Source: Neorhizobium alkalisoli (GTDB taxonomy: Bacteria > Pseudomonadota > Alphaproteobacteria > Rhizobiales > Rhizobiaceae). From it: a DNA stretch of 64,000 nt. The position numbers and the translations under genes were made by a program. The notes below the pieces were generated by a model. That model saw only the letters and a list, made by a program, of their open reading frames with translations, did not search any database and had not been told where the DNA came from. The stretch is taken from positions 1 to 64,000 of the forward strand of contig NZ_VIWP01000017.1 of NCBI RefSeq assembly GCF_007829835.1, given 5' to 3'. Positions 35,625-45,226 of this stretch are shown piece after piece (position 1 is the stretch's first letter; every line of letters starts with the position of its first letter).

Positions 35625-37331
35625 TTACGAGCGAGACGTCGGGCCATCCGTTACCAGCACGGCAAAAGCCTCGAAGGGTTTCAGCGTCATATGTCGCTCC
35701 ACTGTTTCGACCGGAGCATAATTCGACACCAGTGCGATACCGTTGAGGGCAAGTTCGGCGGGAAGGTCGAGCGTGATTTCCTGCGAACTGAAACTTGCCA
35801 CGACGACAATGCGTTCTCTGCCTAAGGTTCGGACGTAGACATAGACATCCGGATGCTGATCGAACCAGGATTGATAGTCGCCATAGACGATCACCGCGTG
35901 TCTTTTCCGCAGATCGATCAGCGTCCGATAGTGGTTCCAGATAGAGCCATCGTCTTTCATGGCATTTTCGGCATTGATGGTCTCGAAATTCTCGTTCACC
36001 TCGATCCACGGCACCGCGGTCGAAAACCCGCCATGCGGTCCCGCGGTCCATTGCATCGGGGTGCGGGCATTGTCGCGGCCGCTCTGATTTGCGCCCTGAA
36101 TAAACTCTTCAGAAGAATGCCCCGCTTGAAGATGCAGGCGATGCATGTTGAGCGTCTCGATATCCCGATATTGTTCGATGGATGAGAACGGAATGTTGGT
36201 CATGCCGATCTCTTCGCCCTGGTAAATGAAGGGCGTGCCCTTGAGGAGATGAAGAACAGTCGCAAGCATCTTGGCCGATTGGACGCGGTAACCTTTCGCG
36301 TCGCCATAACGCGAGACCGCGCGGGGAAGATCGTGATTGCCCCAGAACAGCGAGTTCCAGCCATCATGGGCCAAGGCAAGCTGCCATTTTCCGAACACTG
36401 CCTTCAGTTCGACCAGATCGAAAGGCTTGGGCCGCCATTTGCCGAAGACGTCGTCCCATTGACGGGTCACATGCTCGAACTGGAAAACCATCGAAAGCTC
36501 TCGGCGATCGTGACCGGAATAGAGCAGGGCAGACGCAGGCGTGGCACTCCAGGCCTCGCCGACGGTTACGATATCGCGCTGGCCGAAGGTGTTGGCGCTC
36601 ATTTCCTGCAGATACTCGTGAAGATGGGGACCGTCGGTGACGATTTCCTGATCGACCTGTTTGCCGATATAATCGATCACGTCCATTCGAAAACCGACGA
36701 TCCCGCGCGCCAGCCACCAGTTCATCATCCTGTAGATTTCCGCGCGAACTTTCGGGTTTTCCCAATTGAGATCCGGCTGGCGTTGCGAAAACAGATGCAG
36801 GTAATATTCCTGGGTAACCTCATCGAAGGTCCATGCCGAACCGCCGAAAGAGGACTGCAGGCCGTTGGGAGGACCGCCATCCGGCGCCGGCCTGCGCCAG
36901 ATATAGAAATCCCGGAACTGATTGTTGGAACCGCTGCGGGATTGGACGAACCAGGGATGTTCGTCGGACGTGTGATTGACAACGAGATCGAGCATGATGC
37001 CGATCCCCCTGTCCTTCGCATCAGAAACAAGCCGGTCGAAATCGTCTAACGTGCCGAATTCGGGCGCAACGTCCTGATAGTCCGATATGTCGTAGCCGTT
37101 GTCGTCCATCGGGGATCTGCAGATTGGGGACAGCCAGATCACGTCGATCCCAAGCTGCTTGAGATAGTCGAGTTTGGACGTGATGCCCGGAATGTCGCCT
37201 ATTCCGTCACCGTTTGAATCATGGAAGCTGCGCGGATAAACCTGATAAATGACGGCGGAATGCCACCATCTCGTATCTGGTGAGGACGCCCCGGCAGCAA
37301 CACCGGGCCGCAATAGACCGTCTTGAACCAT
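35625..37331 (-). CDS. GH13 alpha-glucosidase / oligo-1,6-glucosidase
   Basis: The product is 568 residues from the ATG at 37331, about 10 bases after CCAGGAG. Motifs are AVIYQVYPRSFHDSNGDGIGDI, DLVVNHTSDEHPWF, GFRMDVIDYI (nucleophile Asp), VTVGEAW (acid/base Glu) and FWGNHDLPRAVSR. The C-terminal all-beta domain ends near LKPFEAFAVLV. It hydrolyses terminal alpha-glucosides such as sucrose, maltose or isomaltose in the cytoplasm. No adjacent sugar ABC transporter genes are seen, unlike the rhizobial agl operon. Confidence 0.9.
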   Translation of the reverse strand: MVQDGLLRPGVAAGASSPDTRWWHSAVIYQVYPRSFHDSNGDGIGDIPGITSKLDYLKQLGIDVIWLSPICRSPMDDNGYDISDYQDVAPEFGTLDDFDRLVSDAKDRGIGIMLDLVVNHTSDEHPWFVQSRSGSNNQFRDFYIWRRPAPDGGPPNGLQSSFGGSAWTFDEVTQEYYLHLFSQRQPDLNWENPKVRAEIYRMMNWWLARGIVGFRMDVIDYIGKQVDQEIVTDGPHLHEYLQEMSANTFGQRDIVTVGEAWSATPASALLYSGHDRRELSMVFQFEHVTRQWDDVFGKWRPKPFDLVELKAVFGKWQLALAHDGWNSLFWGNHDLPRAVSRYGDAKGYRVQSAKMLATVLHLLKGTPFIYQGEEIGMTNIPFSSIEQYRDIETLNMHRLHLQAGHSSEEFIQGANQSGRDNARTPMQWTAGPHGGFSTAVPWIEVNENFETINAENAMKDDGSIWNHYRTLIDLRKRHAVIVYGDYQSWFDQHPDVYVYVRTLGRERIVVVASFSSQEITLDLPAELALNGIALVSNYAPVETVERHMTLKPFEAFAVLVTDGPTSRS

Positions 37332-37508
37332 CGGACATACACTCCTGGCATCCCCTGCCTGGGATATTCGGCGCAAACGCTGTGAAGAAGCGGAAGGTTA
37401 AAAAGCCTTGTCGATTTCCGGGCAATCCTGCAGACGCTCGTATCTCCGTCTTCCAAAAGGCTTATCCTGCGAGGTAAATCGCAGACCGCCTCTCAGGATG
37501 AGAGCCAT

Positions 37509-37703
37509 TCAGGGAGCACGGCGCGATGCCCGAAACTTCTTGCCGTTTTCCGCTTCGCGCTTGAGCCATTCGCGGGTCGGCTGTTCAGGTGGTCGCTGAT
37601 CCGTTGAAGGTCTTCCACGATGCGTCAGAACCCAGACGCCAAGCGATCCTATTGCGATGACCAGAACCAACGCCAATCCGATCATTGGTAGAAATTCCAA
37701 CAT
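37509..37703 (-). CDS. Small single-helix membrane protein
   Basis: The 64-residue protein starts at the ATG at 37703, 6 bases after GGGAGG. One helix (about residues 6-28, IGLALVLVIAIGSLGVWVL) is followed by a polar tail rich in Arg, Pro and Glu. No family is recognised. An EcfG-type motif with a TGTT -10 lies just upstream (37754-37729), so it is a likely stress-induced membrane peptide. Confidence 0.65.
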   Translation of the reverse strand: MLEFLPMIGLALVLVIAIGSLGVWVLTHRGRPSTDQRPPEQPTREWLKREAENGKKFRASRRAP

Positions 37704-37728
37704 GTCTGCCTCCCTGGTTTGAACAGTC

Positions 37729-37754
37729 AACATCCTCTCCCGCAACAAGGTTCC
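37729..37754 (-). promoter_or_regulatory. EcfG-type promoter for the 64-residue membrane protein
   Basis: The minus strand reads GGAAC, 17 bases, TGTT. It ends 25 bases before the ATG at 37703. Confidence 0.6.
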
Positions 37755-38117
37755 ACACTTTCCACTCGTAAGGCCGCCCGCAGAAGCTCATCATTCTCAC
37801 GCCGACATTGCGCAGCGTCCCCGGGTCCCAAACCCTGACGTTCCGCGCAAGCGGGATAGTCCGGCATTGGCAAAGGATGGCAGGTCGACGAGAATGCCCG
37901 TGCGCTAGAAATTGCAGCTGGGTCTGCGCGCTTCATTGAGAATATCGGTGCGCCTTTACGAGAGCGCGTATATGCCGAATTCATGATTTGAAACGATAGC
38001 ACCTATGAATGGTGCCACCCTAATCGAATGTCCACGCTGCTCTAACTCGGTTTCTTCGGTATGCCGGCTCTGCGCCGGGATGCATCAACGCCTTATCATC
38101 AGGATACGGAGAAGAAG
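37755..38117. other. Gene-free interval upstream of paoA
   Basis: These 363 bases separate the small membrane gene and the aldehyde oxidoreductase operon, which diverge. Apart from the promoter motif at its left edge I see no gene or clear sigma70 promoter. Confidence 0.4.
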
Positions 38118-38756
38118 ATGCCGTCCACGAACCAGCCCGAAATCTCCAGGCGGGACTTGCTTATCTCGTCTGCCGCGACAGTTGCCATGACAGGAGCCGC
38201 GCCTGGTGTTGCGGCAGCACAGTTTGCGGATAGATCAATGCATTACACTTCTACGATTTCCTTGAAGGTCAACGGCGAAAGCCGTGACCTCGATATCGAC
38301 AACCGAACCACGCTCCTCGACGCGCTTCGCGAGCATCTCCATCTGACCGGGACGAAGAAGGGCTGCGATCATGGCCAGTGCGGCGCCTGTACGGTGATGG
38401 TCGATGGCCGGCGCATCAATTCGTGCCTGACATTGGCCGTCATGCACGATGGCGACGAGGTCACGACGATCGAGGGGCTTGGACAACCCGGGAACCTGCA
38501 TCCGATGCAGGCGGCATTCGTCAAGCATGACGGCTTCCAATGTGGATACTGTACCCCCGGGCAAATCTGTTCCTCCGTGGCGGTGCTGGAGGAGATCAGA
38601 GCAAACATCCCGAGCCACGTCACAGGCAGCCTCACCGAACAGGCAACGATTTCGCAAGCGGAAATCCGTGAGCGCATGAGCGGCAATATCTGTCGTTGCG
38701 GCGCCTATTCGAACATTGTCGAGGCAATTGTCGAAGCTGCGGGGGCACGCGCATGA
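38118..38756 (+). CDS. paoA: Aldehyde oxidoreductase iron-sulfur subunit (PaoA type)
   Basis: The 212-residue protein starts at the ATG at 38118 after a GGAG site. The N-terminus has a Tat signal (SRRDLLISSAATVAMTG). A plant-type [2Fe-2S] domain follows with GCDHGQCGACTVMVDG. A second helical [2Fe-2S] domain has CGYCTPGQICS and NICRCGAYSNIVEAI. This is the electron-transfer subunit of a periplasmic molybdenum enzyme that oxidises aldehydes to acids. Its stop overlaps the ATG of the FAD subunit (ATGA). Confidence 0.92.
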   Translation: MPSTNQPEISRRDLLISSAATVAMTGAAPGVAAAQFADRSMHYTSTISLKVNGESRDLDIDNRTTLLDALREHLHLTGTKKGCDHGQCGACTVMVDGRRINSCLTLAVMHDGDEVTTIEGLGQPGNLHPMQAAFVKHDGFQCGYCTPGQICSSVAVLEEIRANIPSHVTGSLTEQATISQAEIRERMSGNICRCGAYSNIVEAIVEAAGARA

Positions 38757-39703
38757 GAGCCTTCACCTATGAGCGTGCCGCCTCGGTCGAAGCCGCGGCA
38801 GGCGCCGCAGCGTCAAATCCCGAAGCAAAATTCATCGCCGGTGGTACAAACCTTCTCGATCTGATGAAACTGGAGATCGAGACACCGAGCCACCTGATCG
38901 ACGTCAACGGCCTTGGCCTCGACAGGATCGAAGCGACGCCCGAAGGGGGGCTGCGTATCGGCGCCCTCGTTAGAAACACAGACCTTGCTGCACATGAAAC
39001 AATCCGCCGCGACTATGGTGTGCTGTCGCGGGCCTTGGTCGCCGGCGCCTCGGGCCAGCTTCGCAACAAGGCCACCACAGCAGGGAATCTGATGCAGCGA
39101 ACACGCTGTCCTTATTTCTATGATACCAATCAGCCCTGCAACAAGCGGCGGCCGGGAAGCGGATGTTCCGCATTGGGTGGTATCAGCCGCCAACTCGGCG
39201 TCGTCGGTGTCAGTGATGCCTGCATTGCTACCCATCCAAGCGATATGGCGGTCGCCATGCGGGCGCTCGACGCTGCGGTCGAAACCGTCAAGCCGGACGG
39301 AACCAGGCGGTCGATTGGGATGGCGGATTTTCATCGGCTGCCAGGCGACACACCCCATATCGAAACCGAGCTCAAGTCGGGCGAGTTCATCACAGCTGTG
39401 GTCCTGCCGCCACCGATCGGTGGCAGGCATATCTATCGGAAAGTCCGTGACCGCGCCTCTTATGCCTTCGCGCTGGTTTCTATCGGCGCCGTGATTCAAC
39501 CCGATGGCACAGGGCGGATTTCCGTGGGAGGCGTGGCACATAAGCCATGGCGTCTCGATGCGGCGGACGCCGAATTGCCGAAAGGAGCGAAGGCTGCAAG
39601 TGCGGCGCTTCTCGCCGATGCCCGCACGACAGAGCAGAACAAGTTCAAGGTCGATCTCGTCGAGCGCACGCTCGGCGCCGTGATCCTCGAAGCAAGGGGT
39701 TGA
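38753..39703 (+). CDS. paoB: Aldehyde oxidoreductase FAD-binding subunit (PaoB type)
   Basis: The 316-residue protein starts at the ATG overlapping the paoA stop. FAD-binding motifs are FIAGGTNLLDLMKLE and QLRNKATTAGNLMQRTRC. The insert CPYFYDTNQPCNKRRPGSGC has the cysteines that hold an extra [4Fe-4S] cluster in E. coli PaoB and distinguish it from ordinary xanthine dehydrogenase FAD subunits. It relays electrons from the iron-sulfur subunit. It has no signal peptide, so it would be exported in complex with PaoA. Confidence 0.92.
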   Translation: MRAFTYERAASVEAAAGAAASNPEAKFIAGGTNLLDLMKLEIETPSHLIDVNGLGLDRIEATPEGGLRIGALVRNTDLAAHETIRRDYGVLSRALVAGASGQLRNKATTAGNLMQRTRCPYFYDTNQPCNKRRPGSGCSALGGISRQLGVVGVSDACIATHPSDMAVAMRALDAAVETVKPDGTRRSIGMADFHRLPGDTPHIETELKSGEFITAVVLPPPIGGRHIYRKVRDRASYAFALVSIGAVIQPDGTGRISVGGVAHKPWRLDAADAELPKGAKAASAALLADARTTEQNKFKVDLVERTLGAVILEARG

Positions 39704-39706
39704 GCC

Positions 39707-41911
39707 ATGAAGTTCGAGACACCAGCCAAAACCAATCCCATCGACAACCTCAAGGTCGTCGGCCAGCCGATCCACCGTATCGATGGGGAACTGAAGACGA
39801 CCGGACGGGCCATGTATGCCTATGAATGGCATGACCCGAACATGCGTTATGCCTATGGCTATCCGCTTGGCTCGGCGATTGCCAAGGGCCGGATCAAATC
39901 GATGGATGTGGCCGCAGTCCAAAAATCCCCCGGGGTCTTGTCCGTTGTCACGACGCTCTCCGTTGGCGACCTTGGCAAGGGAAAGCTCAATACGGCCAAG
40001 CTTTTCGGCGGTGACAAGATAGAGCATTACCATCAGGCGATCGCTGTCGTCGTGGCTGAAACCTTTGAACAGGCGCGTGCTGCCGCGAGCCTGATCCAGG
40101 TAGACTATCAGGAAGAGAGCGCAGCCTTCGATCTGGCCGCAGCCAAGGGAAGCGCGGTCAAGCCGAAAGACGCCGGTGGCGCTCCGCCGGACAGTGCTGT
40201 CGGCGACTTCGATGGTGCATTCAAATCGGCAGCCGTCTCGTTTGACGGAACCTACACGACGCCGGACCAGTCGCATGCGATGATGGAACCGCATGCATCG
40301 ATCGCCGCCTGGGATGATGACGAGCTGACTGTCTGGACCTCCAGCCAGATGATCGATTGGTGGCGCTCGGACCTTGCCGCGACATTGGGCATGGAAAAGG
40401 AAAAGATCCATCTCATGTCACCCTTCATCGGCGGCGGCTTTGGCGGAAAACTGTTTCTCCGATCGGACGCGGTCCTGGCGGCGCTCGCAGCAAAGGCTGC
40501 CGGACGGCCGGTCAAGGTCGCCTTGCCACGGCCTTTCATTGCCAACAACACGACGCATCGGCCGGCAACGATCCAGCGCATCCGCATCGGCGCCCAAAGG
40601 GATGGTAAAATCACGGCGATTGGGCATGAAAGCTGGTCGGGTGACTTGCCGGGGGGCGGGCTGGAGACTGCCGCAATGCAGACGCGGCTTCTCTATGCCG
40701 GCGAAAACCGCATGACGGCGATGAGATTGGCCGAGCTCAATCTACCGGAAGGCAATGCGATGCGGGCGCCGGGCGAGGCGCCAGGCCTGATGGCGCTGGA
40801 GATCGCCATTGATGAAATGGCCGAAAAGCTCGGCATCGATCCGATCGAATTCCGCATCGTCAACGATACCCAGGTTGATCCGGAAAATCCGGAGCGTCCG
40901 TTCTCGCATCGCAATCTTATTGGTTGCCTCAAACTCGGCGCAGAGCGCTTCGGGTGGAGCGAGCGAAAGCAACCGGGCTTACGACGTGAGGGCAACTGGC
41001 TGGTCGGCCTGGGTGTCGCGGCAGGTTTCCGCAACAATCTCGTGATGCCGTCCGGGGCACGGGTTCGACTGGCAGGCGATGGTGTCGTCACCGTCGAAAC
41101 CGACATGACGGATATCGGGACGGGGAGCTACACAATCATTGCTCAGACCGCCGCCGAAATGATGGGCGTTACCGTCGAAAAGGTCGGGGTGCATCTCGGC
41201 GATTCGCGCTTTCCCGTCTCGGCCGGCTCGGGCGGTCAGTTTGGTGCCAATTCGGCAACGTCCGGCGTCTACGCGGCCTGCATCAAGCTGCGTGAGGCCG
41301 TGGCAAAGAAACTCGGCTTCAATTCCAACGACGTCGTCTTTGAAAACGGGCAGGTGCGATCGGGCAACCGATCTGTCGCGTTGGCGGAAGCGGCCGGCTC
41401 CGATGGCCTGGTTGGCGAAGACACGATGGAATGGGGCGATCTCACCGACACGCATCAGCAATCGACATTCAGCGGCCATTTCGTGGAAGTGGGAGTCGAT
41501 GCTGCAACGGGCGAGACGCGCATCCGCCGGATGCTCGCCGTCTGTGCGGCCGGCCGGATCATCAACCCGATCACGGCCCGCAGCCAGGTCATCGGTGCGA
41601 TGACGATGGGCGCCGGGCTCGCATTGTCGGAAGAATTAGCCGTCGATACGCGCCACGGCTTCTTCGTCAATCATGATCTGGCGGGTTACGAAGTGCCTGT
41701 TCATGCCGATATCCCGCATCAGGACGTGATCTTCATGGATGAGACCGATCCGATGTCATCACCGATGAAGGCCAAGGGCATTGGCGAGCTCGGTTTGTGT
41801 GGCGTCTCGGCGGCGATCGCCAACGCGATCTACAATGCGACCGGCGTCCGGGTTCGGCATTATCCGATCACCCTGGACAAGGTAATCGGTGGCCTGCCGG
41901 AAGTCGCATGA
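39707..41911 (+). CDS. paoC: Aldehyde oxidoreductase molybdopterin-binding subunit (PaoC type)
   Basis: The 734-residue catalytic subunit follows paoB by 3 bases. It opens with GQPIHRIDGELKTTGRAMYAYEWHDPN. It has the molybdopterin-binding FIGGGFGGKLFLRSD and GEAPGLMALEIAIDEMAEKLG, the dinucleotide-binding SGGQFGANSATSG, and the catalytic Glu in KGIGELGLCGVSAAIANAI. It hydroxylates aldehydes to carboxylic acids at a molybdenum centre. The maturation gene paoD/xdhC is not adjacent. A hairpin follows the stop. Confidence 0.92.
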   Translation: MKFETPAKTNPIDNLKVVGQPIHRIDGELKTTGRAMYAYEWHDPNMRYAYGYPLGSAIAKGRIKSMDVAAVQKSPGVLSVVTTLSVGDLGKGKLNTAKLFGGDKIEHYHQAIAVVVAETFEQARAAASLIQVDYQEESAAFDLAAAKGSAVKPKDAGGAPPDSAVGDFDGAFKSAAVSFDGTYTTPDQSHAMMEPHASIAAWDDDELTVWTSSQMIDWWRSDLAATLGMEKEKIHLMSPFIGGGFGGKLFLRSDAVLAALAAKAAGRPVKVALPRPFIANNTTHRPATIQRIRIGAQRDGKITAIGHESWSGDLPGGGLETAAMQTRLLYAGENRMTAMRLAELNLPEGNAMRAPGEAPGLMALEIAIDEMAEKLGIDPIEFRIVNDTQVDPENPERPFSHRNLIGCLKLGAERFGWSERKQPGLRREGNWLVGLGVAAGFRNNLVMPSGARVRLAGDGVVTVETDMTDIGTGSYTIIAQTAAEMMGVTVEKVGVHLGDSRFPVSAGSGGQFGANSATSGVYAACIKLREAVAKKLGFNSNDVVFENGQVRSGNRSVALAEAAGSDGLVGEDTMEWGDLTDTHQQSTFSGHFVEVGVDAATGETRIRRMLAVCAAGRIINPITARSQVIGAMTMGAGLALSEELAVDTRHGFFVNHDLAGYEVPVHADIPHQDVIFMDETDPMSSPMKAKGIGELGLCGVSAAIANAIYNATGVRVRHYPITLDKVIGGLPEVA

Positions 41912-41918
41912 GCATCGG

Positions 41919-41943
41919 AAGGCGGTTGCAGCGCAACCGCCTT
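41919..41943 (+). terminator. Strong hairpin after paoC, probable terminator
   Basis: AAGGCGGTTGC (41919-41929) and GCAACCGCCTT (41933-41943) form an 11-bp stem with a 3-base loop. The following bases lack a long T run, so termination may be partial or Rho-assisted. Confidence 0.5.
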
Positions 41944-42080
41944 CGCTTCGGCGAAAAAAGCCCCGCTGCCGTCCGTATGTCTGCCCTTCCCGCAGGTCAG
42001 TCGTGCGTGCTTGGATCGTCGCCTTGCCGTACTCGTGTTCCTCTCCATCTATCGCGTCATGACCTTGAAAAGGAGCGCAC

Positions 42081-42557
42081 GTGATCGGCTGGCTGGCATC
42101 GACGGGTATCGACTTTAACATTTTTCCTCATTTCGCAGCATTGCTGATCTCCTATCTGCTCGCGTTGCCGATCGGCTGGGATCGCGAGAACAACGAGCGG
42201 AGCGCCGGACTTCGGACATTTCCGTTGGTGGCAATTGCCGCCTGTGGCTTCATACAGGCGGCGGAAACCGTGACACAGGGGAATGCGGAGGCGACCGCCC
42301 GGGTTGTCGAAGGCCTGATAAACGGTGTCGGTTTTATCGGAGGCGGCGCAATTCTCGTCGGCAAAATGAGCACGCGCGGCACGGCAACCGCGGCAAGCAT
42401 CTGGGCGACTGGCGCCATCGGGGCTGCAGTCGGGCTTGGCGCTTATGATACCGCAATTGTTCTCTCGATTGCGACATTCGCAACTTTGCGGATCATGACC
42501 AGCTTCAAACCAAGCGATGAAAAAAGCCGTTCACGAGATGTCAGCGACAGACCCTGA
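42081..42557 (+). CDS. MgtC/SapB-family membrane protein
   Basis: The 158-residue protein starts with GTG, preceded by AAAAGGAG. Four membrane helices and the family core LPIGWDRENNERSAGLRTFPLVAIAACGF are present, as are GLINGVGFIGGGAIL and GTATAASIWATGAIGAAVG. MgtC-like proteins support growth at low magnesium or inside hosts, partly by acting on the F-type ATPase; this short form lacks the C-terminal cytosolic domain. The gene is convergent with the ArsR-type gene. Confidence 0.9.
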   Translation: MIGWLASTGIDFNIFPHFAALLISYLLALPIGWDRENNERSAGLRTFPLVAIAACGFIQAAETVTQGNAEATARVVEGLINGVGFIGGGAILVGKMSTRGTATAASIWATGAIGAAVGLGAYDTAIVLSIATFATLRIMTSFKPSDEKSRSRDVSDRP

Positions 42558-42594
42558 TGCAACCGAAAGCCTGGACGACCCTCCGGCGAGAATA

Positions 42595-42900
42595 TCAGGC
42601 CGCAGACGTCAATGTCTCGTCATCAAGGAATATATCCTCAAGGACCGAAAGCACCTTTGCAACGCCCGGGTCTTCACAGGAATAAAACGAGGTCTGCCTG
42701 TCACGACGCACCTTCACGACGTTCAGGTCGCGCATCTTCTTGAGATGCTGCGACAGCGCCGACTGGCTCAGATCGACTGCTTTTGCCAAGCTGTTGACGT
42801 CCCACTCTCGCTGCATCAGGAGCTGGAGAACAATGAGCCGGCGATCATGCGCCAGCAAGCCGACGAGATCCGCCGCGGCATCGAAATCGAGATTGTTCAT
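42595..42900 (-). CDS. ArsR-family winged-helix repressor
   Basis: The 101-residue protein shows the ArsR winged helix: LLAHDRRLIVLQLLMQREWDVNSLAKAVDLSQSALSQHLKKMRDLNVVKVRRD, ending in the wing QTSFYSC. The metal-binding CxC of arsenic or cadmium sensors is absent from the recognition helix, so it is more like the BigR/SdpR-type non-metal sensors. One Cys (SCEDPG) lies after the wing. The AT-rich sequence just upstream (42940-42975) probably carries its promoter and operator. No target gene is obvious. Confidence 0.85.
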   Translation of the reverse strand: MNNLDFDAAADLVGLLAHDRRLIVLQLLMQREWDVNSLAKAVDLSQSALSQHLKKMRDLNVVKVRRDRQTSFYSCEDPGVAKVLSVLEDIFLDDETLTSAA

Positions 42901-43164
42901 TGGTCAGCCTTGATCGCAAGAAGGAAGATATCTGGTGGTGATCATAATGCTCTAATTATTATACTATATTACTAATGTTTTCAATTCTTAAGTTGAGGAT
43001 ATTGACGCCGTGCGCACCAGACTGCACGCGGCTGCAGCGCGCTGGGCAGACATTGGTTCGAGAGCGCCGATGCGCTCGAAAATACCCGGATTGGGTCGAC
43101 AAAGATCGGTCGGCATCCATCCATCCGCCATTCCGATCGGGAGCAGCCAGGATTCCGGGCAGCG

Positions 43165-43443
43165 CTAGTCGTCATTGGCCGCATCAGGCGCGATGGAGGA
43201 AAGGCGAGAAATCAGACCTCGACAGTCAATAACCTCTTCGATTGCGCTGTTGATGCGTTCGATGAGCCCCAACGTAGCCGGCTGTTCGGGATCGACAAAA
43301 TCACCGACGAACAGAATGACATTGTCGACGGTCAGAGGGACACCCGCGACAGTGCACTTCAATATGGCCTGGTTTGCTATCGCGGTCGCGCCGATTCGTT
43401 CGAAGAGACGCGTGCCTTCATCTGCTGACATTCCTGGGAACAC
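43165..43443 (-). CDS. Hypothetical protein (92 residues)
   Basis: This open frame starts with GTG at 43443, 7 bases after AGGA; an ATG at 43431 is an alternative. The sequence (GTRLFERIGATAIANQAILKCTVAGVPLTVDNVILFVGDFVDPEQ) has a sensible mix of helices and strands but no family I recognise. Codon use looks coding. It stands alone in a gene-poor stretch. Confidence 0.5.
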   Translation of the reverse strand: MFPGMSADEGTRLFERIGATAIANQAILKCTVAGVPLTVDNVILFVGDFVDPEQPATLGLIERINSAIEEVIDCRGLISRLSSIAPDAANDD

Positions 43444-43625
43444 TGCAATTTCCTGTATGGGTGGGAGCAGTCACCTATACAGCACGTCATTCATATGAAG
43501 AACATCTTATATTAGCGGAGTGCTATGCAACTGTGTCATAGCGGGACACATTTTCTCGGGTCACATCAGCGGATATGGCCACCCACATTCGTCTAGGTAC
43601 AGCCGTGATTGAAAAGATCATGCGA

Positions 43626-43799
43626 TCAGGAGCCGGCGTGCATGAGTGACACTACCCTGTCGTGAGCCCCGAGCAGCAAGTCGAGTTCTCCTCGGTTGCC
43701 ACCGAAGCTCGTAATCAGCCTCTGAGCTTCTCCAAGCTCGAGGGCATAGCGCTCACATAGATCCGCAGGCGAGTAGTCGATCTGGTTATCATCAGCCAT
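43626..43799 (-). CDS. Small hypothetical protein (57 residues)
   Basis: The ATG at 43799 follows AAAGGAG by 9 bases, which sets the start. The product (MADDNQIDYSPADLCERYALELGEAQRLI, then FGGNRGELDLLLGAHDRVVSL) looks like two acidic helices. Similar short proteins are common in rhizobia, but I know no function. Confidence 0.6.
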   Translation of the reverse strand: MADDNQIDYSPADLCERYALELGEAQRLITSFGGNRGELDLLLGAHDRVVSLMHAGS

Positions 43800-44330
43800 T
43801 GTCTTCGATCTCCTTTGCGAGAAAACGGTTCGCGATACTGGAGGTTCATTCAAGTCTTGTGACCAATAGAAATCGGGCTTGAACTGCCGGCCAATTCCAT
43901 AGGGCGCGTGTCGGCGAAGCTATTTGCCTCGTCGCAGAGGAATTCCGCGTTGCGCAGGGCGTTTGCGTTTCCGTCAGAGGTCAGGGCTGGCCGCAGCAAC
44001 ATGATCAACGGAGCCAAAATGTCGGGTCAGGATAAAATTCGCGAGGATGCATGTGCCGATTAGAGGACGAAGGACGCCCGGAAGGCCGGCATGCACGGCA
44101 TTGGCGCGAAGCCAAGGCTGCGCAGCGCTCCTCCGAATATTCCCAGACATGGTCGGCAGATCACAGCGGTTGAATTTGAGCGACGGACAGTGCCGCGTCT
44201 TTGATCAAGGACGAGGGTATCCGTCCAGAGGACCTGAATTCTGAAAATGACGATGGCGCATCTTGATGTCGTGACCGGGTGTCGAGGACGGTAGTACCGC
44301 TCTTTGCGTCTCCCACCAGGGAGATCTTTC
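43800..44330. other. Gene-poor interval
   Basis: These 531 bases contain no open frame with both a ribosome site and family resemblance, and no clear hairpin-T terminator. Confidence 0.4.
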
Positions 44331-44546
44331 CTATCGGTCGTTGATGGATGGAAGATGGGTTTCCACCTCGATCCTTTTCTTTTCCGGCAGAGTGGAGACG
44401 TGCTCGTCCCAGAACCTTTTCGCCTCGCGGGGCTCGTCGTCCCACTGTCGCGTGCTGACGATGTTATCATCGATCTTGGACAGGCGTTTGCCGCCAAGTG
44501 CGAGATATTCCTGGGCGAGCTTGAAGGCGTCTGTTTCGATATTCAT
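44331..44546 (-). CDS. Small hypothetical protein (71 residues)
   Basis: The ATG at 44546 has a strong GAGGAG site 8 bases upstream. The product begins MNIETDAFKLAQEYLALGGKRL and continues with a charged helical region (EPREAKRFWDEHVSTLPEKKRIEVE). It is soluble, with no recognised family. Its codon use and ribosome site support a real gene. Confidence 0.6.
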   Translation of the reverse strand: MNIETDAFKLAQEYLALGGKRLSKIDDNIVSTRQWDDEPREAKRFWDEHVSTLPEKKRIEVETHLPSINDR

Positions 44547-45139
44547 CACGATTACTCCTCTTGCCGGGCTCATCGCACGGCTCCGTGTCTCCGGAGAGCT
44601 CGAGGACGAGCTTTTCTGCACTCCGCCTCAGCGTCGTTAACTCCCGGGCTTGGCAAATGTTTCTAAGGGTGATCGCTGAATTTGAGGTGATTGCCTACGC
44701 ACAGGCACTCCTGAGCTTTGATTTTAAGTCACAGCGGCAATTTGGGCGAGGTGAGCTGACCGCGGTCCTCAGTCACGCATGGCAGCGCAGTGCCATACAG
44801 GCTGCGGCTCCGCGCCTATGCTGTTTTAGGATTATCGGACCGGTTTGGGCATCTTGTGCAATCTGTCTCGACAGGTTTGTTCATGCTGATTGCGTCGGGA
44901 GCGAGCGAAGACATAAGCCGTGGTCATTCCAGCGGGCATGCACATGCTTCCACTTGGCCGAGAGGCCAGGCAGCACACATCTCCAAGGCCGACAATTTAC
45001 TGCAAATTTTTGAGACTGCCGAGCCCGCACTGACGCATGCCATATTTTTGCCGTGACCTATGGAACCGAGAGCCATCAACTTTGTTTCTCGTACCTTCAC
45101 AGAGGCGTGTTTTTGCCAAGAAAATCAGGAGGTCACATC
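44547..45139 (+). promoter_or_regulatory. Intergenic interval ending in an EcfG-type promoter
   Basis: At 45062-45086 the plus strand reads GGAAC, 16 bases, TGTT, a good general-stress match 54 bases before the microprotein ATG at 45140. The rest of the interval holds no recognised gene. Confidence 0.6.
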
Positions 45140-45217
45140 ATGGGTCGTGGGCTATTACTCTGGATGCTCGGTATTCCGCTACCGATCGTTATCCTTCTCG
45201 TTCTGTTCCTGCGATAG
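45140..45217 (+). CDS. 25-residue hydrophobic membrane microprotein
   Basis: An AGGAGG site precedes the ATG at 45140. The peptide starts MGRGLLLWMLGIPLPIVI and ends in LFLR. It is a single membrane helix with positive ends, and the TAG at 45215-45217 overlaps the ribosome site of the next gene. The strong signal, stress promoter and coupling to the 295-residue membrane protein support a real gene. Its role may be to bind or stabilise that neighbour. Confidence 0.6.
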   Translation: MGRGLLLWMLGIPLPIVILLVLFLR

Positions 45218-45226
45218 GAGGATACC

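Noticed and set aside
38813..40411. A 532-codon open frame antisense to paoB/paoC
   Set aside because: The sense strand encodes two well-conserved subunits with all motifs; the antisense product has none.
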